Made by a program: the position numbers and the translations under genes. Shown piece by piece: positions 1-8,903 of a DNA stretch of 64,000 bases. The stretch spans positions 1 to 64,000 of the forward strand of contig JANXYO010000109.1 of NCBI GenBank assembly GCA_025356015.1, given 5' to 3'. Origin of the DNA: Spirochaetaceae bacterium. GTDB lineage: Bacteria; Spirochaetota; Spirochaetia; Treponematales; Rectinemataceae. Numbering within the stretch: position 1 is the first letter of the stretch; each line of letters starts with the position of its first letter. Below the pieces are notes generated by a model that worked only from the letters and a program-made list of their open reading frames with translations, searched no databases and was not told the DNA's origin.

Positions 1-120
1 GAACTAGAGGGCATTCGAGTCGCAGCGCTGGCTGGCCTACCAGGCGCGTGGGGCAATTCCGAGCCGGAGTACTCGGCTTCGGAAGTCCGAGAAGGCAATC
101 CTGATTATGAAGCGCGGTGA
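1..120 (+). CDS. C-terminal end of a type II antitoxin (partial)
   Basis: Frame 1 is open from the first base to a TGA at 118-120 and gives about 39 residues ending in NPDYEAR. The tail is acidic (SEPEYSASEVREGNPDYE) and carries a tryptophan (GAWG), as toxin-wrapping tails of MazE/AbrB or RHH antitoxins do. It overlaps the start of the PemK/MazF-type toxin by 14 bases, the usual antitoxin-first arrangement. The DNA-binding part lies outside the window, so the fold class cannot be told. The call rests on position and tail composition. Confidence 0.6.
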   Translation, partial: ELEGIRVAALAGLPGAWGNSEPEYSASEVREGNPDYEAR

Positions 121-451
121 TATCGCGCTGGCCGTCCTGCCGCAGACGGATGGAGAAGAGAAGTGGAGGCCGGTATTCCTTCTTGGCATGCTTCCCGGCT
201 ACGGTGATTTGCTCGTGCTCGGAATCTCTTCACAGGTCGAGAAGGCTATCGATGATTGGGATCTGCTTGTCGATCCATCGCTTCCCGAGTTTCATCATAG
301 CGGATTGAAATCCCTATCCGTCGTGCGCGTCAGTTTTATCGCCTCTGTTCCTTCGGCTCGTATCAGGGGCGCCATCGGGAGCTTGCCTCGGCTAAGTCTC
401 GATACGATCGCACGAAGACTCGGCGATTTTATCAAGGTGGAGCAAGCGTGA
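107..451 (+). CDS. PemK/MazF-family endoribonuclease toxin
   Basis: A 114-residue protein of normal length for this family. The N-terminus MKRGDIALAVLP and the following WRPVFLL match the RGDI and RPxLVL strands of MazF/PemK toxins, which cleave mRNA at short sequences and are held inactive by the cognate antitoxin. The ATG lies inside the antitoxin reading frame, so the two are translationally coupled. Downstream the stop TGA overlaps the next ATG (TGATG at 449-453). Base composition is visibly lower in GC than the rest of the window, consistent with acquisition together with hsdM. Confidence 0.8.
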   Translation: MKRGDIALAVLPQTDGEEKWRPVFLLGMLPGYGDLLVLGISSQVEKAIDDWDLLVDPSLPEFHHSGLKSLSVVRVSFIASVPSARIRGAIGSLPRLSLDTIARRLGDFIKVEQA

Positions 452-903
452 TGAAGAGCGAGCATCGGCGATACTCCGGTATCGGCTTGCACGTTTGTCA
501 CGAGCCCATCAAGCGTATGCAGAGCCTCCTGGAGGAGGCGGGCTTGCCGCCCCTCCACTACGAGTTCGCTGGCTTTGTCCGCGCTCTTTTCATGCGGCGG
601 ATCGAGGAGACTGCCGCGCAAGCTACCGCGCAAGCTACCGCGCAAGCTACCCCGCATGTTACCCCGCATGTTCCCCCGCATGTTGATTCACTTAAGGCCG
701 ATCAGATCCTGGAGTTTTGTCGGGAACCCAGGACGAGAGATGAGATAATGCGGCATGTCGGACTAAAGGATCGAGAGCATTTCCGCCTCGATATCCTGCT
801 GCCGCTCATCGAGCGCGGCCTTCTCGAGCTTACCATCCCCGACAAGCCGAAGAGCCCGAAACAGAAATATCTGACGCGGCGAAAGGAAGAACCCAAGCCA
901 TGA
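451..903 (+). CDS. Truncated RecG-like/AlbA_2-type transcriptional regulator, C-terminal part only
   Basis: The protein has 150 residues from ATG 451 (a GTG sits at 448). The stretch IKRMQSLLEEAGLPPLHYE matches the end of the HATPase_c_4 domain of AlbA_2/divergent-AAA regulators often annotated as RecG-like helicases. After it come a repetitive Ala/Thr/Gln-then-Pro/His/Val linker (residues about 55-78) and a winged-helix C-terminus (RDEIMRHVGLKDREHF) of the Fic-like type. The ATP-binding front end, normally about 350 residues, is missing, and the first 20 residues do not fit the family. It is therefore a fused or decayed remnant that may still be translated: its stop overlaps the hsdM start (ATGA at 900-903). 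Whether the winged helix alone still binds DNA is unknown. Confidence 0.6.
   Translation: MKSEHRRYSGIGLHVCHEPIKRMQSLLEEAGLPPLHYEFAGFVRALFMRRIEETAAQATAQATAQATPHVTPHVPPHVDSLKADQILEFCREPRTRDEIMRHVGLKDREHFRLDILLPLIERGLLELTIPDKPKSPKQKYLTRRKEEPKP
613..684 (+). repeat. 12-bp tandem repeat, six units, inside the regulator linker
   Basis: Six consecutive 12-base units lie in frame: three of the type ACCGCGCAAGCT (TAQA) followed by three of the type ACCCCGCATGTT (TPHV). Copy change adds or removes four residues without shifting the frame. Similar PQVT-type repeat linkers occur in intact AlbA_2/Fic-like regulators, as I recall them. Confidence 0.9.
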
Positions 904-2525
904 CCGAACAGAACCAGAAGCAGCTGGGTAAGACCCTCTGGAACATAGCAGACCAACTGCGCGGGGCGATGAACGCCGACGACTTCCGCGACTACATGCT
1001 CTCCTTCCTCTTCCTGCGCTACCTCTCGAGCAACTACGAGGCTGCAGCGAAAAAAGAGCTGGGGCGTGAGTACCCCAAGCCCGCGGAGGTGGGTGCCCTG
1101 CCTCCCTTGGCCCTGTGGTACGAGGAGAACCCGGGTGACGTGCCTGAGTTCGAGAAGCAGATGCGCCGCAAGGTCCACTACGTCGTCAAGCCGGACTACC
1201 TCTGGGAAAACATAGTACGCCTGGCCAAGGCGCAGGACGGTAACCTCCTCGATACCCTGCAGAAGGGCTTCAAGTATATCGAAGAGGAATCCTTCCAGAG
1301 CAGTTTCCAGGGACTGTTCTCGGAGATCAACCTCGCCTCGGACAAGCTGGGGCGAAAGTACGAGGAGCGCAACGCCAAGCTCTGCTCCGTCATCTCGGAG
1401 ATCGCGCGCGGGATGGCTCTGTTCTCCTCCGATACCGACACCCTCGGCGACGCCTATGAGTACCTGATCGGCCAGTTCGCCGCGGGCTCGGGCAAAAAGG
1501 CGGGGGAGTTCTACACCCCTCAGGCGATTTCCTCGATCCTGTCGGCACTAGTCAGCTTGGACAGCCAGGAACCCAAGACCGGGAAGCGGAGCAAGCTGGA
1601 GAGCGTTTTCGACTTCGCCTGCGGCTCGGGATCCCTCCTCTTGAACGTGCGGCATCGCATGAAGGAGGCGGGAGGCACCATCGGCAAGATCTACGGGATG
1701 GAGAAGAACATCACCACCTACAATCTGGTGCGCATGAATATGCTGCTGCACGGGGTAAAGGACAGCGAGTTCGAGATCTACCACGGCGACACCCTGACCA
1801 ACGACTGGGACTTCCTGCGTGAAACCAACCCCGCCAAGATGCCGCGCTTCGACGCTGTGGTGGCCAACCCGCCCTTCAGCTACCGCTGGGAGCCCGGCGA
1901 GGCGATGGGCGAGGACATGCGCTTTAAGAACCATGGCGTGGCGCCCAAGAGTGCCGCCGATTTCGCCTTCCTCCTCCACGGTCTCCACTACCTGAAGGAC
2001 GACGGGGTGATGGCCATCATCCTCCCCCACGGCGTGCTCTTCCGCGGCGGCGCCGAGGAGAAGATCCGCCGCAAGCTCCTGACTGACGGCAACATCGACA
2101 CCGTGATCGGCCTTCCCGCCAATCTCTTCTATTCGACGGGCATCCCCGTCTGCATCCTCGTGCTCAAGAAATGCAAGAAGCCTGACGACGTGCTGTTTAT
2201 AAACGCCGCCGAGCACTTCGAGAAGGGAAAGCGGCAGAACCAGTTGCGGCTCAAAGACATCGAAAAAATCGTCGAGGCTTATCAATATCGCAAGGAGGAG
2301 CCTCGCTACTCGCGCCGCGTGAGCATGGGAGAGATCAGCCAGAACGATTTCAACCTGAACATCTCGCGCTACGTCAGCACGGCGGTCGCCGAGGAGGAAG
2401 TGTACCTCGCGGAGGTACACGGTCGGCTGGTAAAGATCGAGCAGGAAATTAAGAATGCGCGCGACAAGCACAACGGTTTCCTAAAGGAGTTGGGACTGCC
2501 GTCTCTTCCAGGCCCTGAGAAGTAA
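900..2525 (+). CDS. hsdM: Type I restriction-modification N6-adenine methyltransferase subunit M (orphan)
   Basis: A 541-residue HsdM. The N-terminal helical HsdM_N domain (FRDYMLSFLFLRYLS) precedes the methylase core with GEFYTP near residue 202, the SAM-binding motif FDFACGSGSLL near 237 and the catalytic NPPF at 323-326. It would methylate adenine when complexed with two-part specificity subunits. No hsdS or hsdR follows: the next 200 bases hold a terminator and then the groEL-end duplication. So the system is either a remnant, or the missing subunits are encoded elsewhere. It is translationally coupled to the upstream fragment by an ATGA overlap and probably cotranscribed with the toxin pair. 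Confidence 0.93.
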   Translation: MTEQNQKQLGKTLWNIADQLRGAMNADDFRDYMLSFLFLRYLSSNYEAAAKKELGREYPKPAEVGALPPLALWYEENPGDVPEFEKQMRRKVHYVVKPDYLWENIVRLAKAQDGNLLDTLQKGFKYIEEESFQSSFQGLFSEINLASDKLGRKYEERNAKLCSVISEIARGMALFSSDTDTLGDAYEYLIGQFAAGSGKKAGEFYTPQAISSILSALVSLDSQEPKTGKRSKLESVFDFACGSGSLLLNVRHRMKEAGGTIGKIYGMEKNITTYNLVRMNMLLHGVKDSEFEIYHGDTLTNDWDFLRETNPAKMPRFDAVVANPPFSYRWEPGEAMGEDMRFKNHGVAPKSAADFAFLLHGLHYLKDDGVMAIILPHGVLFRGGAEEKIRRKLLTDGNIDTVIGLPANLFYSTGIPVCILVLKKCKKPDDVLFINAAEHFEKGKRQNQLRLKDIEKIVEAYQYRKEEPRYSRRVSMGEISQNDFNLNISRYVSTAVAEEEVYLAEVHGRLVKIEQEIKNARDKHNGFLKELGLPSLPGPEK

Positions 2526-2691
2526 TAAGTTTCAGAAACTGACTGGCATATGTGTGGGGGTGGGCGAAGAAGACCGGAGCGGCGCTATGCCGCCGCGAGG
2601 ACTTCGTAGCCCAGGGGGAGCAACGTGTCCGATAGCGCGCAACGCGCCGCTGGACCAACCGCGCTCCCCCTCCTGATACCAATGATACAAG

Positions 2692-2720
2692 AAGGGCGCC
2701 CCCCTTCGGGAGCGCCCTTT
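2692..2720 (+). terminator. Intrinsic terminator after hsdM
   Basis: An 8-bp perfect stem (AAGGGCGC at 2692-2699 pairing with GCGCCCTT at 2712-2719) encloses a C-rich loop containing TTCG and is followed by TTTGATT. It closes the accessory operon just before the groEL-end duplication. Confidence 0.7.
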
Positions 2721-2746
2721 GATTATACTACGATTTGGCTGTGGAC

Positions 2747-2767
2747 TTAGTAGTCCATGCCGCCCAT
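2747..2767. repeat. Outer copy of the 21-bp groEL 3'-end repeat (candidate att site)
   Basis: This 21-base stretch is identical to 2993-3013, which encodes the last residues MGGMDY and the stop of groEL on the minus strand. Identity ends sharply on both sides (C/G on the left, A/T on the right). The copy has no groEL body in front of it. A short exact repeat of a gene 3' end is the classical footprint of site-specific integration that keeps the target gene intact. Confidence 0.8.
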
Positions 2768-2940
2768 AGAGCGCTCGAGAGCTAGCTCGCGGCGCTCTGT
2801 ACCGAGAGGGAATTTATTGACGTGCCCGCTAGCACGGGCGACGGAGTCCCGCCTACCTTGGCCGGGCAGGAAGCCCGGCCCGCGCCAGATCCTCGAGAGG
2901 CGCGTCGGCCTCGACACATGGGCGTCATGGGCGGGCTGCC
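2768..2940. other. Hairpin-rich spacer between the two repeat copies
   Basis: No convincing gene is visible. The stretch is packed with inverted repeats: AGAGCGC at 2768-2774 with GCGCTCT at 2792-2798 around a GAGCTAGCTC palindrome; GCCCG/CGGGC at 2824-2839; and GCCGGGC/GCCCGGC at 2861-2879. It could be the arm region of a recombination site or a relic of an excised element. The short open frames here have no ribosome site and no recognisable product. Confidence 0.4.
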
Positions 2941-2942
2941 GA

Positions 2943-2970
2943 TAAAAAAGCCGCGCCCTTGGGCGCGGCT
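2943..2970 (-). terminator. Intrinsic terminator of groEL
   Basis: Read on the minus strand, a 10-bp perfect stem (2961-2970 with 2949-2958) with a tight TT-centred loop is followed by six U residues (AAAAAA at 2944-2949 on the plus strand). It starts 22 bases after the groEL stop codon. Confidence 0.88.
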
Positions 2971-2992
2971 GAAGTTCAAGGATCAGTAGCGG

Positions 2993-4663
<1,671 letters not shown>

Positions 4664-4820
4664 TTACCTTGAATTGCATTACCGCCCGGGCTGCTTGCCC
4701 ACCGAAATCTCGCGTGCTGCCGTGCTCGGTGCCGGTATTTGTTGAAGTGGACTAGATCTGACCGCACGGGTCGATTGAAAGATACAAAAAGAACGGAAAG
4801 AGAGCAAGACCATTCGGGGC

Positions 4821-4859
4821 TTGACGGACAAAAATCGATTTGGTTAGAATACTAATCAA
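4821..4859 (+). promoter_or_regulatory. marR promoter with overlapping operator
   Basis: TTGACG (4821-4826), an 18-base spacer and TAGAAT (4845-4850) form a strong sigma-70-like promoter. The -10 box sits inside an inverted repeat, TTGGTTAG at 4840-4847 and CTAATCAA at 4852-4859 (7 of 8 paired), the size and TTG...CAA form of MarR-family operators. The expected transcript start falls at about 4857, two or three bases before the ATG, so the mRNA would be nearly leaderless. Autoregulation is inferred. Confidence 0.6.
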
Positions 4860-5312
4860 ATGGACGATATTTCCCTGATGGGAGCCGTGTTCCTCCTGCG
4901 GCGGCGCCACCTTGGCGAGCTGCTTAGGGACTTCGGCATCACTCTCAAGCAGCTCCAGCTCATCCGCATTGCCCGGCGCCGGGGTTCGGTCAGTCCCTCC
5001 GAGGCAGCCCTAGAGATGTTCTGCGACAGGCCGACAGCCACGGTGATCGTGCGCAACTGCATCGACAGGGGCTGGCTGCGCCAGAGACGGGCCCAGAGGG
5101 ACCGTCGTTCTCGGTCCCTCGCCTTGAGCGGGGCGGGGGAGGAGCTGATCGACCGGATTGACAGGATGCTGGCCGCTCGGCCTGATGGCCAGCCCCTCGA
5201 CATCCTTGGGACAGACGAGGCAGCGGACTTCCACTCGGCCCTGGAAAGGGTCCTGGCCCGCGCCAGCGAGCTGTATGGCGGGGAGCTTGACGAGCTTGCC
5301 GACCCGCGCTGA
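4860..5312 (+). CDS. MarR-family transcriptional regulator
   Basis: 150 residues with the MarR winged-helix order: recognition-helix region SPSEAALEMFCDRPTATVIVRNCIDRGWL, then the basic beta-wing RDRRSRSLALSGAGEEL, the usual DxRxxxxxLTxxG motif in slightly altered form. MarR proteins bind as dimers to palindromes and are released by small ligands. The ATG at 4860 has no Shine-Dalgarno sequence and directly follows the operator-like repeat, suggesting leaderless, autoregulated expression. The next gene (pseudouridine synthase) starts 36 bases downstream on the same strand; no efflux or degradative target is adjacent, so its regulon is unknown. Confidence 0.87.
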   Translation: MDDISLMGAVFLLRRRHLGELLRDFGITLKQLQLIRIARRRGSVSPSEAALEMFCDRPTATVIVRNCIDRGWLRQRRAQRDRRSRSLALSGAGEELIDRIDRMLAARPDGQPLDILGTDEAADFHSALERVLARASELYGGELDELADPR

Positions 5313-5348
5313 TCCCTACTGCCCTGCGGGGCCTGAGGCCGGACGGCC

Positions 5349-6119
5349 TTGTACCTCCGCAATTATCCGTACTACGATGACTTCATGCAGACTTCCATAT
5401 CCGTCCTGTATTCGGACGAGGACATTGTTGTGGTGGACAAGCCCGTTGGCCTCCTTGCCGTGCCCGACCGCTACGATCCCGATGCCCCCGTCGCAACCAA
5501 CCTTCTCAAGACCGATTTCGGGAAGCTCCTAGTCGTCCACAGGATCGACAAGGACACCTCGGGAGTCCTCGTGTACGCGCGCAACGCGGACTCGCATCGG
5601 GAGCTCAACGGGGCCTTCGGGACGGGAGCTGTGAAGAAGGTCTACAGGGCCCTCGTGCGCAACCTCCCTTCCTGGGAAGAGACCGAGTGCGAGCTTCCCT
5701 TGCGCATGGACGGGGACAGGCAGCACAGGACGGTGATCGACGCGGCGGAAGGCAAGGCCTCGCGCACGGTATTCAAGCTGCTTGAGGCCTACAAGGGCAT
5801 GGTCGGCGCCGCCGGGGCCGGCCTCGTCGAGGCGAGGCCCGAGACGGGGCGGACCCACCAGATCAGGGTCCACTTGAGCGCCCTTGGCCACCCCTGCTAC
5901 TGCGATCCCCTGTACGGGGACGGCCAGCCCCTCCTGCTCTCACGGGTGAAGCGGGGATGGAGGGGCGACCCATTCAAGGAGCGGCCCCTCATGTCGAGGA
6001 CGGCCCTCCACGCCTTCTCGGCCGATTTCGCCCATCCCAGGACAGGTGCGCCCCTCCATATGGAGGCGCCCCTGCCAAAGGACATGAGGGCGACCATAAC
6101 CCAGTTCGGCAAGCTCTAG
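5349..6119 (+). CDS. RluA-family pseudouridine synthase
   Basis: 256 residues from TTG 5349, chosen because GAGG lies 10 bases upstream; ATG 5385 is the alternative. The catalytic signature HRIDKDTSGVLVYA carries the Asp of RluA/RsuA enzymes, and the later RPETGRTHQIRVHLSALGHP is the RluA C-terminal motif. It isomerises uridine to pseudouridine in rRNA or tRNA; no S4 domain is present, so it resembles RluA/RluF-type short enzymes, and the exact target base cannot be told. Its stop codon shares CTAG (6116-6119) with the stop of the convergent aminopeptidase gene. Confidence 0.9.
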   Translation: MYLRNYPYYDDFMQTSISVLYSDEDIVVVDKPVGLLAVPDRYDPDAPVATNLLKTDFGKLLVVHRIDKDTSGVLVYARNADSHRELNGAFGTGAVKKVYRALVRNLPSWEETECELPLRMDGDRQHRTVIDAAEGKASRTVFKLLEAYKGMVGAAGAGLVEARPETGRTHQIRVHLSALGHPCYCDPLYGDGQPLLLSRVKRGWRGDPFKERPLMSRTALHAFSADFAHPRTGAPLHMEAPLPKDMRATITQFGKL

Positions 6120-7336
6120 AAAACGAAGCGTCCCTTATCGAGGATCCTCGTCTCCCTGCCTGATGCGTCGATTCCGGTAACCGAGACCTCGTCGCTGCCG
6201 ATCATGAGGTCCTCGTGGACGATCGAGACGTTGAAGCCGCGTCGGCCCTTCTCCTCGTCGCTCTGTCCCTCGGTGCCTCCGAAGGCGGGGTCGTAGCCAG
6301 CGCCGAGGGCGATGTGGCAGGCTGCGTTCTCGTCAAGGAGCATCGAGTCGAACAGGAGCCCGCTCTTCCAGATCGGGCTCGTGACGTCGACCAGGGCCAC
6401 CTCGCCGAGCCGCCGCGAGCCCGGATCGGTATCGAGATAGCCCTGGAGTGCGTCGGCCCCCCGCTTGGCCGACGAAGAGACAACCTTGCCTTCCCTGAAC
6501 TCGAGCCGGCCGCCCTCGACGATGCTCCCGTGGACCCTGACCGGCCTGGTCAGCGCGACGCTGCCTTCGGTTCCGCGGAAATCGGGGGTGGTGAAGACCT
6601 CCTCGGTGGGGATGTTGGGCATGAAGGCCTTGCCCTCGGGAGTCAGGTCGGCCCCTCCCATCCAGATCGAGTTCGGGGAGAGGACTACCTTGAGCTCTGT
6701 CCCCGGGCCCGAGAAACGGAGCTCCCTGAAGCCGCGCTTGGTGAGGGTCTTCCCCCTGAGCTCGAGCTCCTTCATGTGTGAGGTCAGAGCTGTCACAGGA
6801 TCGGGAGCGTCGAGGCGGAGTATGGGGACGAGGCTTGTCCAGAGCTTTTCGGCAGTCCCGCCCTCGCCGAAGACGGTCTCGGCCCAGGCGTCGGTGGGGG
6901 CGGGGGCGACGCACCAGGGAAGCCGGCTTGCCATCTGGGCCTCGCGGAGGACGCGAACGGCCGGGCCCCTGGCCCTCTGTATGCGGGTGAGGCGGCCATG
7001 GTCGGCTCCCTCCATGACGGACGAGCTCTCGTAGCCCTCGAGGCGGAGGAAGCTCCAGGACTCGTCGACGTAGACCTGGCTGTCGCGCTCGGTCAGGGCG
7101 CTGAGCTCGTCCACGTATGCCTCGCTTGAGCGGTCGACCCGTATGCGCGCTAGGCGCTGGTCGTCGTATTCGATCTTCACGAACTTCGCGCCGCGATCGT
7201 AGGCCTCCTCGGCTATGACATACATGAGTTCGCGGTTGGGGAATTCCCCCATGATCCGCAGCATCGATCCCAGGCCGATCCCGAGACCGCCTTCGAGCAC
7301 CACAGCGGCGTAGCCGCGCATCGTTTTCTGGTCCAT
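6116..7336 (-). CDS. M29-family metallo-aminopeptidase (AmpS/PepS type)
   Basis: 406 residues, the usual length of thermophilic-type aminopeptidases. ATG 7336 is preferred over 7351 because AGGA precedes it by six bases. Features of the M29 catalytic half are visible: MPNIPTEEVFTTPDFRGTEGSV, GRLGE-type segment RRLGEVALVD, the ENAACHIALGAGY stretch and HEDLMIGSDEVSVTG near the C-terminus, which supply Glu/His/Asp ligands for two metal ions. It removes N-terminal residues from cytoplasmic peptides. It lies last in a minus-strand run after the GGDEF and PIN genes and ends in overlap with the convergent pseudouridine synthase gene. Confidence 0.9.
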   Translation of the reverse strand: MDQKTMRGYAAVVLEGGLGIGLGSMLRIMGEFPNRELMYVIAEEAYDRGAKFVKIEYDDQRLARIRVDRSSEAYVDELSALTERDSQVYVDESWSFLRLEGYESSSVMEGADHGRLTRIQRARGPAVRVLREAQMASRLPWCVAPAPTDAWAETVFGEGGTAEKLWTSLVPILRLDAPDPVTALTSHMKELELRGKTLTKRGFRELRFSGPGTELKVVLSPNSIWMGGADLTPEGKAFMPNIPTEEVFTTPDFRGTEGSVALTRPVRVHGSIVEGGRLEFREGKVVSSSAKRGADALQGYLDTDPGSRRLGEVALVDVTSPIWKSGLLFDSMLLDENAACHIALGAGYDPAFGGTEGQSDEEKGRRGFNVSIVHEDLMIGSDEVSVTGIDASGRETRILDKGRFVF

Positions 7337-7379
7337 GGGTGATCCTATCATGGGCTATCGGGGCCGGCGAGGGATCAGC

Positions 7380-7898
7380 TCAGGCCTCGATTTCGAAGGC
7401 GAGCTCGTCGACGAGGAGGAGGGGAGGGCAGGAGGGCACAAGCCGCCAGGCCTCATCGTTGCCCAGGACGGCGGCGGCCCCGAGCACGATGGCCGTGGCG
7501 ATATGGAGGGCGTCGGCGAGGGCCAAGGCCCTTCCAGGCGGGCGCTGGGCTGAACGATCGAGGGCTGGGGCCCCCCGCTTGGACCCGGCGATCAGGCGGG
7601 CGGCCTCTTCGGCTATGGCTGCGTCGACGGGTGCCAGAAAAAGGCCCTCGGAATCCGAGAGGAGGATCCGGTAGCGGCGCTGCAGTTCCCCGTCGGCCCG
7701 GGAGAAGGCCCCGTCGAAGAGTTCGGTCCAGACTATGGCCGAGGCGGCCATGCGCAGGCCGTGCTCCCGGGCCGAGGCGAGGAAGGCTTCCACCGCATGC
7801 CGCCTGGGTCCCGAGCCTTCGATAAGGTAAACGAGGGCTGCGGTGTCGATTAGGACAAGGGCGCCCGGGCGCAGATAGCCGGGAAGGAGGTCTGCCAT
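7380..7898 (-). CDS. PIN-domain protein (VapC-like nuclease)
   Basis: 172 residues. The four acidic PIN positions are present: D18 in LIDTAALVYLIE, E in VWTELFDG, D in LALADALHIATA and D in GNDEAW. These form the Mg-dependent ribonuclease centre of VapC-type proteins. No antitoxin-sized gene lies beside it: the upstream neighbour is a diguanylate cyclase ending 17 bases earlier, so this is a solitary PIN protein or an orphaned toxin. It is somewhat longer than a typical VapC (about 130 residues). Confidence 0.8.
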   Translation of the reverse strand: MADLLPGYLRPGALVLIDTAALVYLIEGSGPRRHAVEAFLASAREHGLRMAASAIVWTELFDGAFSRADGELQRRYRILLSDSEGLFLAPVDAAIAEEAARLIAGSKRGAPALDRSAQRPPGRALALADALHIATAIVLGAAAVLGNDEAWRLVPSCPPLLLVDELAFEIEA

Positions 7899-7915
7899 GC
7901 TCCGCTTCCTCTCCC

Positions 7916-8806
7916 CTATTCGCCTACCAGACTGCGGTTTCGTCCGCCTTCCTTGCAGGCATACAGACGCATGTCGGCCCTCGAGAGCAGGTCCTCGAAA
8001 GCCTCGCCCTTCCTGGCAAGGGCGCCACCGCCGGACACCGTCAATCCAAGTTTCACGCCTCCAGGCAGCTCAATCCTACCGGCCATGACTGTCTGTCTGA
8101 CGCGCTCGGCTATCTGGCCGAGGACCTCGGCCGAAACGTTCGGCGAAAGGACCAGGAATTCCTCGCCTCCCCATCGGGCCGCCACATCCAGCCTTCGCAA
8201 GGAGGCGGAGATGGAGTCGGCGACGGCCCTAAGAGCCTTGTCCCCGACCTCGTGTCCATGCTGGTCGTTGACGCTTTTGAACCTGTCTATGTCAAACATG
8301 ATGACCCCGAAGGGGATGCCCTCCCCGTCGAGGGCCTCGAACCTGGCCTCGAGGTTGACCTCGACGAAGCGGCGGTTACCGAGGCCGGTGAGGGGGTCGG
8401 TGAGGGCCTCCTTCTTGAGCCGCTCGAGCTCGGCGATCAGGCCGCCCCGCGCACTCCGGTCAGAGAAGACCTCGATCGCGCCGACTATCTCTCCCCTCGA
8501 GTCCCGAAGCGGTGTCGAGCGCAGGGACACTGGAATCCTGTGGCCATCCTTGTGGTGGAAGAAGATGTCGCTTTCCCTGGTCTTGCCGTCTTCCATGACC
8601 ACGGCGAGGGGGCAGGAATCCGCAGCCGTTCCCCCGTGGTCGCAGATGGTGTTGCTGCCGCAGTCCTCGCCGAGCATCTCGATCCTGCTAAAGCCCGTTA
8701 TCCGCTCGGCGCCGCGGTTCCAGAACGTGATCCGCCTGTTGCGGTCCACGTAGTACACGCCTTCCGAGATGATGTCCACGATATTGATGAAAAGCGCGTC
8801 GTCCAT
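7916..8806 (-). CDS. PAS-GGDEF diguanylate cyclase
   Basis: 296 residues from ATG 8806, which has GAGGA just upstream; a TATACT box at 8832-8837 (minus strand) would place the transcript start after the more distal ATG 8842. The N-terminal PAS domain (GVYYVDRNRRITFWNRGAERITGF) is followed by a PAC-like segment and a complete GGDEF domain: DPLTGLGNRRFVE, FDIDRFKSVND, and the active site RWGGEEF. The inhibitory I-site RRLD lies exactly five residues before GGEEF, so product feedback is expected. It makes cyclic di-GMP in the cytoplasm. A PilZ protein, a possible receptor, is encoded at 51484-52251. Confidence 0.92.
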   Translation of the reverse strand: MDDALFINIVDIISEGVYYVDRNRRITFWNRGAERITGFSRIEMLGEDCGSNTICDHGGTAADSCPLAVVMEDGKTRESDIFFHHKDGHRIPVSLRSTPLRDSRGEIVGAIEVFSDRSARGGLIAELERLKKEALTDPLTGLGNRRFVEVNLEARFEALDGEGIPFGVIMFDIDRFKSVNDQHGHEVGDKALRAVADSISASLRRLDVAARWGGEEFLVLSPNVSAEVLGQIAERVRQTVMAGRIELPGGVKLGLTVSGGGALARKGEAFEDLLSRADMRLYACKEGGRNRSLVGE

Positions 8807-8903
8807 CGTCCTCGGGGCTCCTTCTGCACTGAGTATAGCCATGCCGAGGAGGGCGGGGAAGCTCGTGGTCGGCTCTCAGGTGCCTCCATGGTATATTGAA
8901 TCC

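Noticed and set aside
1548-2471. 307-codon frame antisense to hsdM
   Set aside because: Shadow of the methylase; His/Val/Glu-rich without a domain.
2757-2979. Short open frames on both strands between the two groEL-end copies
   Set aside because: No ribosome site and no recognisable product; the stretch is hairpin-dense and looks non-coding.
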